The notes: generated by a model not told the origin, from the sequence alone. Shown: positions 26,397-38,680, counted from the first letter of the stretch. The stretch is 64,000 nucleotides of DNA from Thiothrix litoralis (GCF_017901135.1 NZ_CP072801.1:1860001-1924000); one strand, 5' to 3'. Translations and numbers: made by a program.

Positions 26397-27845
26397 TTAC
26401 AACAAAGGGGACAGCAAGCGGGCGGCACTCTCCGCCAAACGTTGACGTTTACCCAAACGGCGGCGCTGCGATTCCGTGACTTCTTTCGCGTTGGCACACA
26501 CTGTCAGAAAATCCTGCTCCAGTTTGCCCGCAATCTCCGTTCCGTAAAAGAACATATTGCCTTCAAAATTGAGGCGGAAACTGCGCTGATCCATATTCGC
26601 CGAACCCAGCGTGGCAAAATTACCGTCGATCATCATCGCCTTCGCGTGAGGCATCGCATGGTACATTTCAAACACCCTGACCCCCGCTGCCAGTAAATCA
26701 TCAATAAAGGAACGCCCCGCATACAACACCAGCGGATGATCAGAACGCCCCGGCAACAACAAGCGCACATCCACCCCACGTAATGCTGCTGTTTGCAACG
26801 TCATCAGGATCGGCCGATCAGGCACGAAATACGGAGTTTCAATCCAGATACGCTGGCACGCCAAATTCATCGCCGCAAACAATACCGTATGAATCGCCTG
26901 CCAACGCTCATCCGCAGGCCCGCTGGCAAGAAACTGGGCGCAAATATTGCCCGCATCGGGAATCACCGGGAAATAGGTGTCGCTCACCAAATCTTCGCCG
27001 GTCGCGTGATACCAATCCTGACAGAACACTTCCTGCAAGGTATACGCCACCGGCCCCTGAATGCGAGCGTGCAAATCCTGCCACGGCTCACCCCTGCCCG
27101 CGTAGACATCACCCACGTTCATCCCGCCGGTAAAGGTCAGATTGCCATCAATAATGACGATCTTGCGATGGTTACGGTTGTTAAGGTTCAATTGACGGCT
27201 GAAGACATTCACCCTCAGGAAGCGCCCCACCTGCCCGCCTGCCGCCAGCAGGGGCGCAAAGAAACTCGCCTTGGCTTGCCGCGAACCCACGTCATCCACC
27301 AACAGCCTGACCTTGACGCCACGTTGCGCCGCCCGGCTCAAAGCATCGCGCAAACGGGTTCCGGTGTAATCGGTTTCCCAAATGTAATAGACCAGATGGA
27401 TATGCTGAGTTGCCGCATCAAACGCGTTTTCCAACGCATCAAAGAGCGCGTCACCTTCGCGCATGACCTCGACTGCGTTGCCACCCAACGGGCCAATATC
27501 ATCCAGCTTGTTAACCAGCGTCAGTAAGGAAGGGGAAATACCCGCGATGTATTGCTCACCATCGAGGTTAATCTGCACCCGTTCCAGCGCACGGGCAAAT
27601 TTCTCCTCCACCTTACGACGTTTACGGCGACGCAAGTGCAGACGGGTCGTGCCAAACAGCCAAAAGCTCAGCAAGCCGATGAACGGTAGCAACACAATCA
27701 CCAGCACCCACGCCAAGGTCGCGCCCGTCTCGCGGCGCTGCTGAACCACGATTGGTAACAGGATGGCAATGATGAACACGTCAAACAACAACAACCCCGT
27801 ATTCAGCCAGCTTGTCAGGTAAGCAATCAAATCCGCCCCTTTCAT
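26397..27845 (-). CDS. cls: Cardiolipin synthase (two PLD domains), 482 aa
   Basis: Two N-terminal membrane helices (LLLFDVFIIAILLPIVV and LAWVLVIVLLPFIGLLSFWLFG) are followed by two phospholipase-D domains with HKD motifs NHRKIVIIDGNLTFTGGMN and HAKAMMIDGNFATLGSANMD. Condenses two phosphatidylglycerols into cardiolipin in the inner membrane. The frame is open to 28058, but the family start is the ATG at 27845; the extra 71 residues look unlike any Cls and overlap the divergent gene's promoter and 5' end. Confidence 0.93.
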   Translation of the reverse strand: MKGADLIAYLTSWLNTGLLLFDVFIIAILLPIVVQQRRETGATLAWVLVIVLLPFIGLLSFWLFGTTRLHLRRRKRRKVEEKFARALERVQINLDGEQYIAGISPSLLTLVNKLDDIGPLGGNAVEVMREGDALFDALENAFDAATQHIHLVYYIWETDYTGTRLRDALSRAAQRGVKVRLLVDDVGSRQAKASFFAPLLAAGGQVGRFLRVNVFSRQLNLNNRNHRKIVIIDGNLTFTGGMNVGDVYAGRGEPWQDLHARIQGPVAYTLQEVFCQDWYHATGEDLVSDTYFPVIPDAGNICAQFLASGPADERWQAIHTVLFAAMNLACQRIWIETPYFVPDRPILMTLQTAALRGVDVRLLLPGRSDHPLVLYAGRSFIDDLLAAGVRVFEMYHAMPHAKAMMIDGNFATLGSANMDQRSFRLNFEGNMFFYGTEIAGKLEQDFLTVCANAKEVTESQRRRLGKRQRLAESAARLLSPLL

Positions 27846-27962
27846 CAAAAAACATTCCGCTATTACTGTAGGCGGATTCAAACATGAAATGTAGTTGTTT
27901 TTGACAGTCGGCGGCACACGTCCTACCGTGGGTTGGGCGTAACCTGATACAGGAGATCCCTC

Positions 27963-28196
27963 ATGAACAGATACGATGTAGCCGTCGTGATGCATATCGA
28001 CGAAGAACTTTCCGACATGGAAATCCACACACTGGAACATGACCTGTCCTTTTCCCACGGCATCCGCTCAGCGTGCATAAATGAACGCACGCGTCATCTA
28101 ATGGTAGTGGATTATGATCCCGAGCAAGCTTACTCTTACGACATACTGAGTACTGTCCGGGATCGTGGCTACCATGCCGCCTTGATCGGGCTTTGA
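27963..28196 (+). CDS. HMA-like small protein without metal cysteines, 77 aa
   Basis: Reads MNRYDVAVVMHIDEELSDMEIHTLEHDLSF, with beta-alpha-beta-beta-alpha-beta periodicity and the ending VDYDPEQAYSYDILSTVRDRGYHAALIGL. This matches the heavy-metal-associated (HMA, CopZ-like) fold, but the metal-binding CxxC is absent. GGAG lies upstream. The stop overlaps the chrA start (TTGA), so it is the first gene of the chrA operon. A role as an accessory or sensor of ChrA is inference. Confidence 0.75.
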   Translation: MNRYDVAVVMHIDEELSDMEIHTLEHDLSFSHGIRSACINERTRHLMVVDYDPEQAYSYDILSTVRDRGYHAALIGL

Positions 28197-29503
28197 GCGA
28201 AAGACCACAGACACCGCCCGTCACACCAACCTTGGGGCAAGCCTTCCGTTATTGGCTAAAACTGGGTTTCATCAGTTTCGGTGGCCCTGCGGGGCAAATT
28301 GCGATGATGCACACCGACTTGGTGGAGCGCAAACGCTGGATTTCAGAGCAGCGATTTTTACATGCCCTGAACTTTTGCATGTTGCTGCCGGGGCCAGAAG
28401 CGACCCAACTAGCGATTTACATTAGCTGGTTGTTGCACGGTGTCGTCGGTGGAGTGATGGCCGGGGTATTGTTTTTCCTGCCTGCCTTTATATTGCTATC
28501 CTCATTAGCCGCCATCTACCTCGCGTGGGGAGATGTGCCGCTGGTGCAAGGCTTATTCTATGGGATAAAACCAGCGGTGGTGGCAATCGTGCTGTTTGCG
28601 GCGTGGCGCATTGGCTCGAAAGCCTTGCAGAACAACATCCTGTGGGGCATGGCAATCTTGGCTTTCGTCGCCATTTTTGTGTTTGATATTGGCTTCCCGT
28701 GGATTGTGTTGGCCGCAGCGCTGTTGGGCGTGATTGGCGGTAAAGTCATGCCAGATAAATTCAAAAGCGGTGGCGGGCACGGTGCATCCCACAAGCAATA
28801 CGGCGCGGCAGTGATTGACGACCATACCCCTACACCCTCCCACGCCCAATTTTCATGGGCGAAACTCTGTGTGACGCTGGTGGTTTTCGCGAGCATCTGG
28901 GCGATAGCCATGTGGGCGTTGTCTGGCAATCAAGGCTTGGCAGCGATGGCCAGCTTCTTCACCAAAGCCGCGTTTCTCACCATCGGCGGGGCGTATGCGG
29001 TATTGCCTTACGTCTATCAAGGCGGGGTGGAACACTACGGCTGGTTGACCGGGGCGCAAATGATGGATGGCTTGGCGCTGGGTGAAACCACACCAGGGCC
29101 ATTAATCATGATCGTCACTTGGGTTGGCTACATGGGTGCAGGTTTGGCTGGCGCGGCAGTCGCAACGTTTTTCACCTTCCTCCCCTCATTCCTGTTCATC
29201 ATCGCCGCCGGGCCCGTGGTGGAAAGTACCCGTAATGACTTGAAATTTACCGCGCCACTCACTGGCGTGACTGCTGCGGTAGTCGGCGTCATCATGAATT
29301 TGGCGGTGTTTTTTGCATGGCACACTTTCTGGCCTAACGGCACGGGGGAAACGCCGTTTGCGCAACCGTTCGAGTGGTTTACGGTCATCATTGCAGTGGC
29401 GGCTTTTGTTGCCTTATGGAAATACAAAGCCGATATAATGCACGTTATCTCGGCCAGCGCAGCGATTGGCCTGACGTACAGCATGTTATTACCGTTATTT
29501 TAA
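28193..29503 (+). CDS. chrA: Chromate transporter ChrA, two-domain form, 436 aa
   Basis: Two homologous CHR domains. The first contains FISFGGPAGQIAMMHTDLVERKRWISEQRFLHALNFCMLLPGPEA, the second AFLTIGGAYAVLPYVYQGG and GLALGETTPGPLIM. About ten membrane segments. Exports chromate, probably by proton antiport. The start is taken as TTG 28193, overlapping the previous stop; the first ATG, 37 codons later, falls inside the first conserved domain. Confidence 0.93.
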   Translation: MSERPQTPPVTPTLGQAFRYWLKLGFISFGGPAGQIAMMHTDLVERKRWISEQRFLHALNFCMLLPGPEATQLAIYISWLLHGVVGGVMAGVLFFLPAFILLSSLAAIYLAWGDVPLVQGLFYGIKPAVVAIVLFAAWRIGSKALQNNILWGMAILAFVAIFVFDIGFPWIVLAAALLGVIGGKVMPDKFKSGGGHGASHKQYGAAVIDDHTPTPSHAQFSWAKLCVTLVVFASIWAIAMWALSGNQGLAAMASFFTKAAFLTIGGAYAVLPYVYQGGVEHYGWLTGAQMMDGLALGETTPGPLIMIVTWVGYMGAGLAGAAVATFFTFLPSFLFIIAAGPVVESTRNDLKFTAPLTGVTAAVVGVIMNLAVFFAWHTFWPNGTGETPFAQPFEWFTVIIAVAAFVALWKYKADIMHVISASAAIGLTYSMLLPLF

Positions 29504-29514
29504 GGAACTGCATC

Positions 29515-29844
29515 ATGGAACGGACTATTACACCGCAAGATTTTGCCACGATTGCTGACACTGCCTTGGTGCTGGATGTACGCCGCAAGGAAGACCGCGA
29601 AGCCTCCCACGAAATGGTTGAGTGGTCATTCTGGAAAGACCCTGAGCGGATCGACGAATGGATGAGCGCCGTACCACGCATCCACGACGTGGTGATTTAC
29701 TGCGTGCGCGGCGGTGGCGTCAGCAATAGCGTGGTGGATCGCCTGCAAGCCGACGGCGTGAAAGCACGTTTCATCGAAGGCGGTCTGGAAGGCTGGAAAG
29801 CATCCGGCGGTAAAGTCGTGGCAAAACCGGCACCAAAAGCGTAA
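29515..29844 (+). CDS. Rhodanese-domain protein, 109 aa
   Basis: Single rhodanese fold: ALVLDVRRKEDREASHEMVEW and active-site loop CVRGGGVSNSV, with the Cys at about residue 64. Start ATG is 11 bases after the chrA stop and follows AAGGAACTG, so it belongs to the chrA operon. ChrB-like chromate-resistance regulators also contain rhodanese-related domains, but this protein is too short to be ChrB. A chromate-linked sulfurtransferase or reductase role is inference. Confidence 0.85.
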   Translation: MERTITPQDFATIADTALVLDVRRKEDREASHEMVEWSFWKDPERIDEWMSAVPRIHDVVIYCVRGGGVSNSVVDRLQADGVKARFIEGGLEGWKASGGKVVAKPAPKA

Positions 29845-29868
29845 CCACAACCGCCAAAACGCCTTGGG

Positions 29869-30405
29869 CTAAGCAGAAGCCAGCGTCCGCGCCGCCAGCT
29901 TGCGGTAATATTCGGCGGAATACCGCAAATAAGCGCGTTCCTTCTCAGTCAGGGGACGTGCCTGTTTAACCGGGCTACCCACGTACAAATGACCACTTTC
30001 CAGTACCTTGCCGGGGGGCACGAGGCTGCCTGCACCGATAATTACGTCGTCTTCCACCACGGCAGCATCCAGCACGATTGCACCCATCCCCACCAAGCAA
30101 CGATTGCCGATAGTACAGGCGTGTAACACGGCGCGATGCCCGATGGTCACTTCCTCGCCGATAATCAGCGGCAAACCGTCAGGGCGGGTGTATTCACCAC
30201 CGTGGGTAACGTGCAGCACTGCGCCATCCTGCACATTGCTCAGCCGCCCGATCGTGATGCGGTTAATATCGCCGCGCACCACTGCACTAGGCCACACCGA
30301 AACGCCTTCTGCCAGCGTGGTTTGGCCACTGACGTAAGCCATGTCATCCACATACGCAGTAGCGTGAATATCGGGCTGGTGATTTTCAAAACGTTTAATG
30401 GTCAT
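29869..30405 (-). CDS. Gamma-carbonic-anhydrase family protein (YrdA-like), 178 aa
   Basis: Left-handed beta-helix hexapeptide repeats; metal-ligand His in HVTHGGEYTR and TIGHRAVLHACTIGN. Trimeric enzyme or scaffold. The C-terminal helix is LTEKERAYLRYSAEYYRKLA. YrdA-like members have no proven enzymatic activity in most cases. Confidence 0.9.
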   Translation of the reverse strand: MTIKRFENHQPDIHATAYVDDMAYVSGQTTLAEGVSVWPSAVVRGDINRITIGRLSNVQDGAVLHVTHGGEYTRPDGLPLIIGEEVTIGHRAVLHACTIGNRCLVGMGAIVLDAAVVEDDVIIGAGSLVPPGKVLESGHLYVGSPVKQARPLTEKERAYLRYSAEYYRKLAARTLASA

Positions 30406-30529
30406 GGTAAAGATTTCCTCAACTAATGATGCGTTGCAGTATAAATTAATACAGCAGCTCTTGAAACAGGACGTTATAATCCTGATAACATCTCAAGTGC
30501 GTTAAATCAATTCATGTGGGAAGAGTTTC

Positions 30530-30778
30530 ATGACGCAAAAAGATTCCAATTATTTTTCGCTAGTATCCCAATACAAAGAAATAAAAAAAAGGGCTGATAG
30601 CAAAGCGCAAGAACAGGTAAGGTGGGTCAGGAACCTGCAAGCCGCCAAAGGCAACGAGCAGATGCATCACTTGCGCATGATGCGACAAATCGGGAATGAG
30701 GCGGATGCGCTGTACCGGCAACTGGAGAAAATCAGCCAGGAAATTCACGTCCGTTATGATGATGTAGCACCGTATTGA
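30530..30778 (+). CDS. Small basic helical protein, 82 aa, unknown
   Basis: Mostly charged helix (YKEIKKRADSKAQEQVRWVRNLQAAKGNEQMHHLRMMRQIGNEADALYRQLEKI). GTGGGAAGAG upstream of the ATG. No family recognised. Located 13 bases before the next gene, possibly cotranscribed. Confidence 0.6.
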   Translation: MTQKDSNYFSLVSQYKEIKKRADSKAQEQVRWVRNLQAAKGNEQMHHLRMMRQIGNEADALYRQLEKISQEIHVRYDDVAPY

Positions 30779-30791
30779 AGAAGCCAAAACC

Positions 30792-31892
30792 ATGATGACC
30801 CGCCGACACTTTATGACATCCACCTTACTCGCCTCCACCGCCAGCCTGCTGGGAATGCAAGGCAGCGCCTTGGCCGCCACCAGCACGCCCCGCGAGTGGT
30901 ACATGCCCGACGAAGGTGAACGCCACACCCGCACCTGGATGGCATTCGGTGCCAGCGCGGCCATCTGGGGCAAGAAATTGCTGCCAGAAACCCGCCGCAG
31001 CCTTGCCACCATCGCCAACACCATAGTCAAATACGAACCCGTCACCCTGCTGGTGCGTGAAAACGAGGTCGAGCTGGCGCGGAAACTGCTGGATAGCAAA
31101 GTGGAACTGGTCGTATCAGCGCTGGATGATTTGTGGATGCGCGACACCGGCCCCGCCTTTGTCCTCACCGAACAGGGTCACAAGGCAGCGATCAATTTCA
31201 ACTTCAACGGCTGGGGCAACAAGCAACAGCATGGGCAAGACAGCAAGGTCGCCGCCTTCATCGCCAAACAAGCAGGCGTGGAAGTCATTTCCACCAAGCT
31301 GGTGCTGGAAGGCGGCTGCTTTGAGCTGGATGGGCACGGCACTGCCATCATGACTGAAAGCTGCACGCTCAATAACAACCGCAACCCCGGCATGTCCAAA
31401 GCACAGTTTGAAGACACCCTCATGCCCTTGCTGGGGCTGGATAAAATCATCTGGCTGCCGGGCATCAAGGGCAAGGACATCACCGACGGGCACACCGATT
31501 TCTACGCACGTTTTGCCCGCCCCGGTGTAGTCGTCGCCGGTTACGACCCTGACCCGGCCTCCTTCGATCACGCCGTCACCCAGCGGCATCTGGAAATCCT
31601 GCAAGCCGCCACGGATGCGCAAGGCAACAAGCTGCAAGTATTAACGCTGGAAGGCCCTGAAACGGTACGCGAAACCTACGAAACCAAGGATTTCGCCGCC
31701 GGTTACATCGGTTATTACGTGTGCAATGGCGCAGTCATCATGCAGGAATTCGGCGACAAACAGGCCGATAGCAAGGCAAAAGCCACCTTACAAAAAGCCT
31801 TTCCCGGCCGAAAAATTGAGCAAATCAACGTGGATGGCGTTGCCGCAGGTGGCGGTAGCATCCACTGCACCACGCAGCAAGAACCAGCCTAA
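30792..31892 (+). CDS. Agmatine deiminase / peptidylarginine-deiminase family enzyme, Tat-exported, 366 aa
   Basis: Guanidino-group modifying enzyme fold. The Tat signal is MTRRHFMTSTLLASTASLLG followed by an AxA-type site. Catalytic features: WMRDTGP, GGCFELDGHGT, DITDGHTDFYARF, and the C-terminal nucleophile Cys in AAGGGSIHCTTQQ. The absence of a cytoplasmic form and the presence of the Tat signal point to a periplasmic enzyme acting on agmatine or a related guanidine. The exact substrate cannot be decided. Confidence 0.88.
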   Translation: MMTRRHFMTSTLLASTASLLGMQGSALAATSTPREWYMPDEGERHTRTWMAFGASAAIWGKKLLPETRRSLATIANTIVKYEPVTLLVRENEVELARKLLDSKVELVVSALDDLWMRDTGPAFVLTEQGHKAAINFNFNGWGNKQQHGQDSKVAAFIAKQAGVEVISTKLVLEGGCFELDGHGTAIMTESCTLNNNRNPGMSKAQFEDTLMPLLGLDKIIWLPGIKGKDITDGHTDFYARFARPGVVVAGYDPDPASFDHAVTQRHLEILQAATDAQGNKLQVLTLEGPETVRETYETKDFAAGYIGYYVCNGAVIMQEFGDKQADSKAKATLQKAFPGRKIEQINVDGVAAGGGSIHCTTQQEPA

Positions 31893-31911
31893 ACAACCAG
31901 CGGTAACATTT

Positions 31912-31963
31912 CCCCGACAAGCGGTTGCCTCTGTACAACAGGGGCTAACCCTACGTTCATCTG
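31912..31963 (+). promoter_or_regulatory. Motif block shared with 53212-53256, upstream of a small-protein gene
   Basis: CCCCGACAAGC (31912-31922), CTGTACAACA (31931-31940) and CATCTG (31958-31963), in the same order as at 53212, 53226 and 53251. The nearest downstream gene is 100 bases away. Function unknown; could be a promoter, operator or RNA element. The match was found by eye. Confidence 0.35.
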
Positions 31964-32062
31964 ATACTCCTCCGAGTGGCAGACTGGTATGATACCCTCT
32001 AAGGGATAGCCCCTTATATCCAATAATAGTAAAAATTGTCATTACCATACGAGGAGAGAATC

Positions 32063-32317
32063 ATGAGCATCGGACATGCCATACAAAAAGGGTCATTAAT
32101 TTACATTTATGACCAGCATGGAAAGCAAATCACTTCCATTTCAGCACCAGGGCGTTGGCCTGAAGATGGCCTAAAACACCACACATCCACGACCATCAGC
32201 GTACAAAAAGGCAGCCTCATTTACCGTTACGATGAAAGCGGCCGCATGGTTGGCAGACCACTTCCGGCACAGCCAGTCATGCTGGGTCATCAAGGCCAGC
32301 AATTGCTGTCAGCCTGA
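32063..32317 (+). CDS. Small protein with duplicated KGSLIY motif, 84 aa, unknown
   Basis: Two copies of a short unit: IQKGSLIYIYDQHGKQI (about residues 7-23) and VQKGSLIYRYDESGRMV (about 47-63), joined by a linker. This looks like two beta-hairpins of a duplicated fold. GAGGAG is located just upstream of ATG 32063. No family recognised. It is monocistronic, with a terminator behind. Confidence 0.75.
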   Translation: MSIGHAIQKGSLIYIYDQHGKQITSISAPGRWPEDGLKHHTSTTISVQKGSLIYRYDESGRMVGRPLPAQPVMLGHQGQQLLSA

Positions 32318-32339
32318 TACTGCAACGTCATTAGCTAAC

Positions 32340-32372
32340 CTAGGGGCGTGAATATCACGCCCCTGCGGTTTT
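32340..32372 (+). terminator. Rho-independent terminator after the KGSLIY protein gene
   Basis: AGGGGCGTGAATATCACGCC followed by CCTGCGGTTTTT: a stem with an AATA-type loop and a T run, 25 bases after the stop codon at 32317. Confidence 0.82.
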
Positions 32373-32381
32373 TCACCAGCC

Positions 32382-33638
32382 TTAATCGCGTGGTACTTTC
32401 CACAATAACCACGCCCCCAAACCAAACAGCAACAACACTGCCAGCAAGCCCAAACGTGGCGAACCTGTTAACACACCGACCCAGCCGACCAACAACGGCC
32501 CCAATACCGCCGCAAACTTACCCAGCATATTGTAGAAACCGAAAAATTCCGCCGCCTGTTCCGCCGGAATCAAACTCGCATACAAGGAACGGCTCAACGC
32601 TTGCACCCCACCCTGCACCAGCCCTACCGATGCCGCCAACAGGTAAAACTCCTGCGCATTCTCCATCCGCGAAGCCATGATAGTAATCAGCACATAGCCC
32701 GCCAGACCAGCCAGAATACCGCGTTTCGCCCCCCATTTATTGCCCACCCAGCCAAACACCAAGGCCGCCGGGAACGCAATGAACTGGGTAATCAACAAAG
32801 CCGTAATCAAACTATCATCGGCAAACCCCAGCGCCTTGCCATAATCCACCGACATCAGGATAACCGTATCCACCCCGTCGATATAGAACCAATACGCCAG
32901 CAAAAACAGCCATACCACCCGTAACTGGCGAATATGCCGAAAAGTATCCCGCAACTGCCCCACCGACTGGCGCAACAACACCGGCAACGACGGGCGCACC
33001 GCCTGTGCTGGCGCACGTTCCCGCACCCACAACCACAACGGAATTGAAAACAACGCCCACCAAGCCGCCGTAATCCCGAATGCCCAACGCACTGCCGCCG
33101 TTTTATCTACCAAGCCAAACCATTCCGGCTTCAAAGTCAGCAACACACACACCGCAAACAGCAAACCACCGCCCAAATAACCCAGCGCATACCCCAAAGC
33201 GGATACCCGGTTAAAATCTTTTTCCTCCGCCACATCCACCAGCAGCGAATCGTAGAAAATGTTTGCCCCCAAAAAGCCCACCACCGCCAGTACAAAGGCA
33301 AACATTGCCCATTGCCACTGGCTTTCACCGACCAGCGTCAGCCCCAAAGTGGCACACACCCCCAAGGTAACAAAGGCCGCCATCATCGGCTTTTTAATAC
33401 CGCCCTGATCCGCCACTGTCCCCAAAAAAGGCGCAAGCAACATGATCGAGACACTCGCCAAAGCATTCGCCGTGCCCAGGTGCAAGGTAATATCTTCCGA
33501 CGGCAAACCATTCGCCCAATATTTACGGAAAAAAATCGGAAAAAACGCCACCATCACCGTGGTGATAAAGGCCGAATTCGCCCAGTCATAAAACGCCCAC
33601 GCCCAGCGCTGGCGAGTCGTAGTGGTAAGATTCATCAC
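32382..33638 (-). CDS. MFS transporter, Atg22/UMF1-like, 418 aa
   Basis: Twelve predicted membrane helices; opening WAWAFYDWANSAFITTVMVAFFPIFF is diagnostic of the UMF1/Atg22-like group, as are FYDSLLVDVA and GGVQALSRSLYASLIP. Substrate unknown (efflux of amino acids in yeast Atg22). The gene is alone on the minus strand. Confidence 0.87.
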   Translation of the reverse strand: MMNLTTTTRQRWAWAFYDWANSAFITTVMVAFFPIFFRKYWANGLPSEDITLHLGTANALASVSIMLLAPFLGTVADQGGIKKPMMAAFVTLGVCATLGLTLVGESQWQWAMFAFVLAVVGFLGANIFYDSLLVDVAEEKDFNRVSALGYALGYLGGGLLFAVCVLLTLKPEWFGLVDKTAAVRWAFGITAAWWALFSIPLWLWVRERAPAQAVRPSLPVLLRQSVGQLRDTFRHIRQLRVVWLFLLAYWFYIDGVDTVILMSVDYGKALGFADDSLITALLITQFIAFPAALVFGWVGNKWGAKRGILAGLAGYVLITIMASRMENAQEFYLLAASVGLVQGGVQALSRSLYASLIPAEQAAEFFGFYNMLGKFAAVLGPLLVGWVGVLTGSPRLGLLAVLLLFGLGAWLLWKVPRD

Positions 33639-33715
33639 TCCCTGTTCCCCTTTATCGGTATAAATCGGCTAAAATAGTGATAAATCAATAATACCCAAAA
33701 CGCTAGGAGAACATC

Positions 33716-34204
33716 ATGAAATTAGAACAACGGTTCAAGCCCGTAACGTGGGCGTGTGCTTGCTTACTCATCACGGCAGCCACTCTGAACACCCCGGTCG
33801 CCGCCGTCGACAAAGGGATTTACGATGGCGAGTGGCGCAGTCAAAGCCCCGATATTTCCCTGAAAATCACCCCGCAAGATGCCCGTTTCACCATTAACGG
33901 CAAAACCTACACGGACTCGACACCTGAGTTTTTCTACGGGCAGCTCGCGACTTACCCCTTCCTGTACCTGCACGCGGATGAAGCCTCCAGTGACCCGGCC
34001 TATGCGCAAAACGAACACCGTCTTTATCTGATCATGGGTGAAGACGACAATCATACCCAAAGCCTGCGAGGTTACTACGATGATGCCAAAATCCGTGCTG
34101 ACCACTACGGCACGGTAGAGAGCCAGTCGTACCCGATTGACATGGCGCGGGTGGGTTCCGCCCCCGGCATACAAGTGCCGCCGCCCAAAGGCAGCGTAAA
34201 ATAA
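33716..34204 (+). CDS. Secreted protein of unknown function, 162 aa
   Basis: Signal peptide (WACACLLITAATLNTPVAAVD). The mature domain starts YDGEWRSQSPDISLKITPQDARFTINGKTY, with beta-strand periodicity and FYGQLATYPFLYLHADE; no Cys in the mature part. AGGAGAACATC precedes the ATG. No family recognised. Confidence 0.7.
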   Translation: MKLEQRFKPVTWACACLLITAATLNTPVAAVDKGIYDGEWRSQSPDISLKITPQDARFTINGKTYTDSTPEFFYGQLATYPFLYLHADEASSDPAYAQNEHRLYLIMGEDDNHTQSLRGYYDDAKIRADHYGTVESQSYPIDMARVGSAPGIQVPPPKGSVK

Positions 34205-34206
34205 CC

Positions 34207-34545
34207 TTACGTCAGTAACACCACGCTTGTCCCAGCGCTCACCCGGTCAATGTCGAAACGCAGCTCGCAATATTCCTGCTGTTCGCACACCGGGCTGGGG
34301 TCATCCGCACAACAACTTCCGGCAATTACCCCGGCGTAAAAAATGCCCGTTCTGACCTGAAGCAGGCTGGGGGTTTCCGCCACATCCAACACCATAACGG
34401 TCATGGCATCGCCACTCACATGGCTGCTGTGCGCCATGCCTGCCTGCAAGGGTAAAGCCGCTGTTCCCAACGCCTGCACTTCCTGCTTAAAAACGTTCTG
34501 GAAATCTTCCGAACCCCATGCCGCCAACGCCTTGTTCAATACCAT
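34207..34545 (-). CDS. Protein of unknown function coupled to lrgB, 112 aa
   Basis: Starts at the ATG that overlaps the lrgB stop (TGATG), with AAGGTGGG in front. It reads MVLNKALAAWGSEDFQNVFKQEV and has a Cys cluster (GSCCADDPSPVCEQQEYC) near residues 80-97 that could bind a metal or form disulfides. No signal peptide. Third gene of an lrgA-lrgB unit. No family recognised. Confidence 0.65.
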   Translation of the reverse strand: MVLNKALAAWGSEDFQNVFKQEVQALGTAALPLQAGMAHSSHVSGDAMTVMVLDVAETPSLLQVRTGIFYAGVIAGSCCADDPSPVCEQQEYCELRFDIDRVSAGTSVVLLT

Positions 34546-35276
34546 CACACCCACCTTATCCATCCCAATAACCACGGCAATAGCACCGACGCCACAAACG
34601 CCGACAAGGCCATTGCCAACCCGGCAAACGCCCCCATTTCGGCACTCACCTGAAACGCCCGCGCCGTACCAATACCATGCGCTGCTACGCCCATCGCAAT
34701 GCCGCGCACGCTATCATCGCGGATACGCATCAAATCGAACAGCTTGGTTCCGAACACTGCCCCGACAATTCCCGTCATCACCACCAGCACCGCCGTCAGG
34801 GAAGGAATACCGCCGACCCGTTCCGCAATCCCCATCGCCACGGGTGCAGTCACTGATTTGGGCGCAAGCGACAGTAAGGTTTGCGCATCCGCCCCCAGCA
34901 ACCATGCAATGCCAACGGCACTGCCACCGCCGACCGTCACCCCGACCAGCAGTGCCACCAACACCGGCAACCACAGCGTTTTCAACTTGCCGAACTGCCG
35001 GTACAACGGAATCGCCAACGCCACCGTCGCAGGCCCTAACAGGAAATGTACAAATTGCCCCCCAGCGAAATAATCCTGATACGGCGTATTGGTCAGCAAT
35101 AACAACGCAATCAGCAAGCCCACCGCCGTCACCACTGGGTTCAGCAAAGGGTTAAACTGCGCCCACACATAAACCCGATACGCCAGCCCATAGGCAATCA
35201 GGGTAATCGTCAAACCGAGCAATGGCGAGGCGGACAAGTACACCCATATTTGTGCCAGATTATTGTCAGGCGTCAT
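34545..35276 (-). CDS. lrgB: LrgB/CidB-like membrane protein, 243 aa
   Basis: Six or seven membrane helices; family blocks LLGPATVALAIPLY, LAPKSVTAPVAMGIAERVGG and GIAMGVAAHGIGTARA. Partner of LrgA in holin-like export or murein-hydrolase control; recent work also links LrgAB to pyruvate or glycolate transport. Overlaps lrgA by 11 bases. Confidence 0.9.
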   Translation of the reverse strand: MTPDNNLAQIWVYLSASPLLGLTITLIAYGLAYRVYVWAQFNPLLNPVVTAVGLLIALLLLTNTPYQDYFAGGQFVHFLLGPATVALAIPLYRQFGKLKTLWLPVLVALLVGVTVGGGSAVGIAWLLGADAQTLLSLAPKSVTAPVAMGIAERVGGIPSLTAVLVVMTGIVGAVFGTKLFDLMRIRDDSVRGIAMGVAAHGIGTARAFQVSAEMGAFAGLAMALSAFVASVLLPWLLGWIRWV

Positions 35277-35629
35277 CGGAACCCCTCTTACCCATGAGGC
35301 GTTGCACCCCTTGCATCACCAAGGCCGTAGCCGCCAAGGTAATCAGCGTACCGAACAGCAGCGCCGCACTGATCGGCAGCCATTGATGCCCAATCCGCCC
35401 GAAATGCACCATTACCCCCACGCCCGCAGGCACAAACAGCAAGGACAAATGACTCAGCAAGGCACTGGCGGCCGGTTCCACCACCTGCTCCAACCCATTG
35501 CGCAACAATAGCGTCAGGAACAGCAATACCATGCCAATCACCGGGCCGGGCACGGGCAGGTTCAATAAACGGGCGCTCACTTCGCCCACCAGTTGGTACA
35601 CCAGCAGAATGGTGATGCCATTTAAAAAG

Positions 35630-35640
<11 letters not shown>
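35266..35640 (-). CDS. lrgA: LrgA/CidA-like holin-family protein, about 124 aa
   Basis: Four membrane helices with YQLVGEVSARLLNLPVPGPVIGMVLLFLTLL, the LrgA signature. Starts at ATG 35640 (MSPNFLNGI); an ATG at 35646 is also possible. The start overlaps the hsdR end, so transcription from the restriction operon probably reads into lrgAB. Confidence 0.9.

Positions 35641-38680
<3,040 letters not shown>

Noticed and set aside
27846-28058. Extra 71 N-terminal residues of the cardiolipin synthase
   Set aside because: Not like the family, overlaps the divergent chrA operon promoter, and the usual first helix follows ATG 27845.
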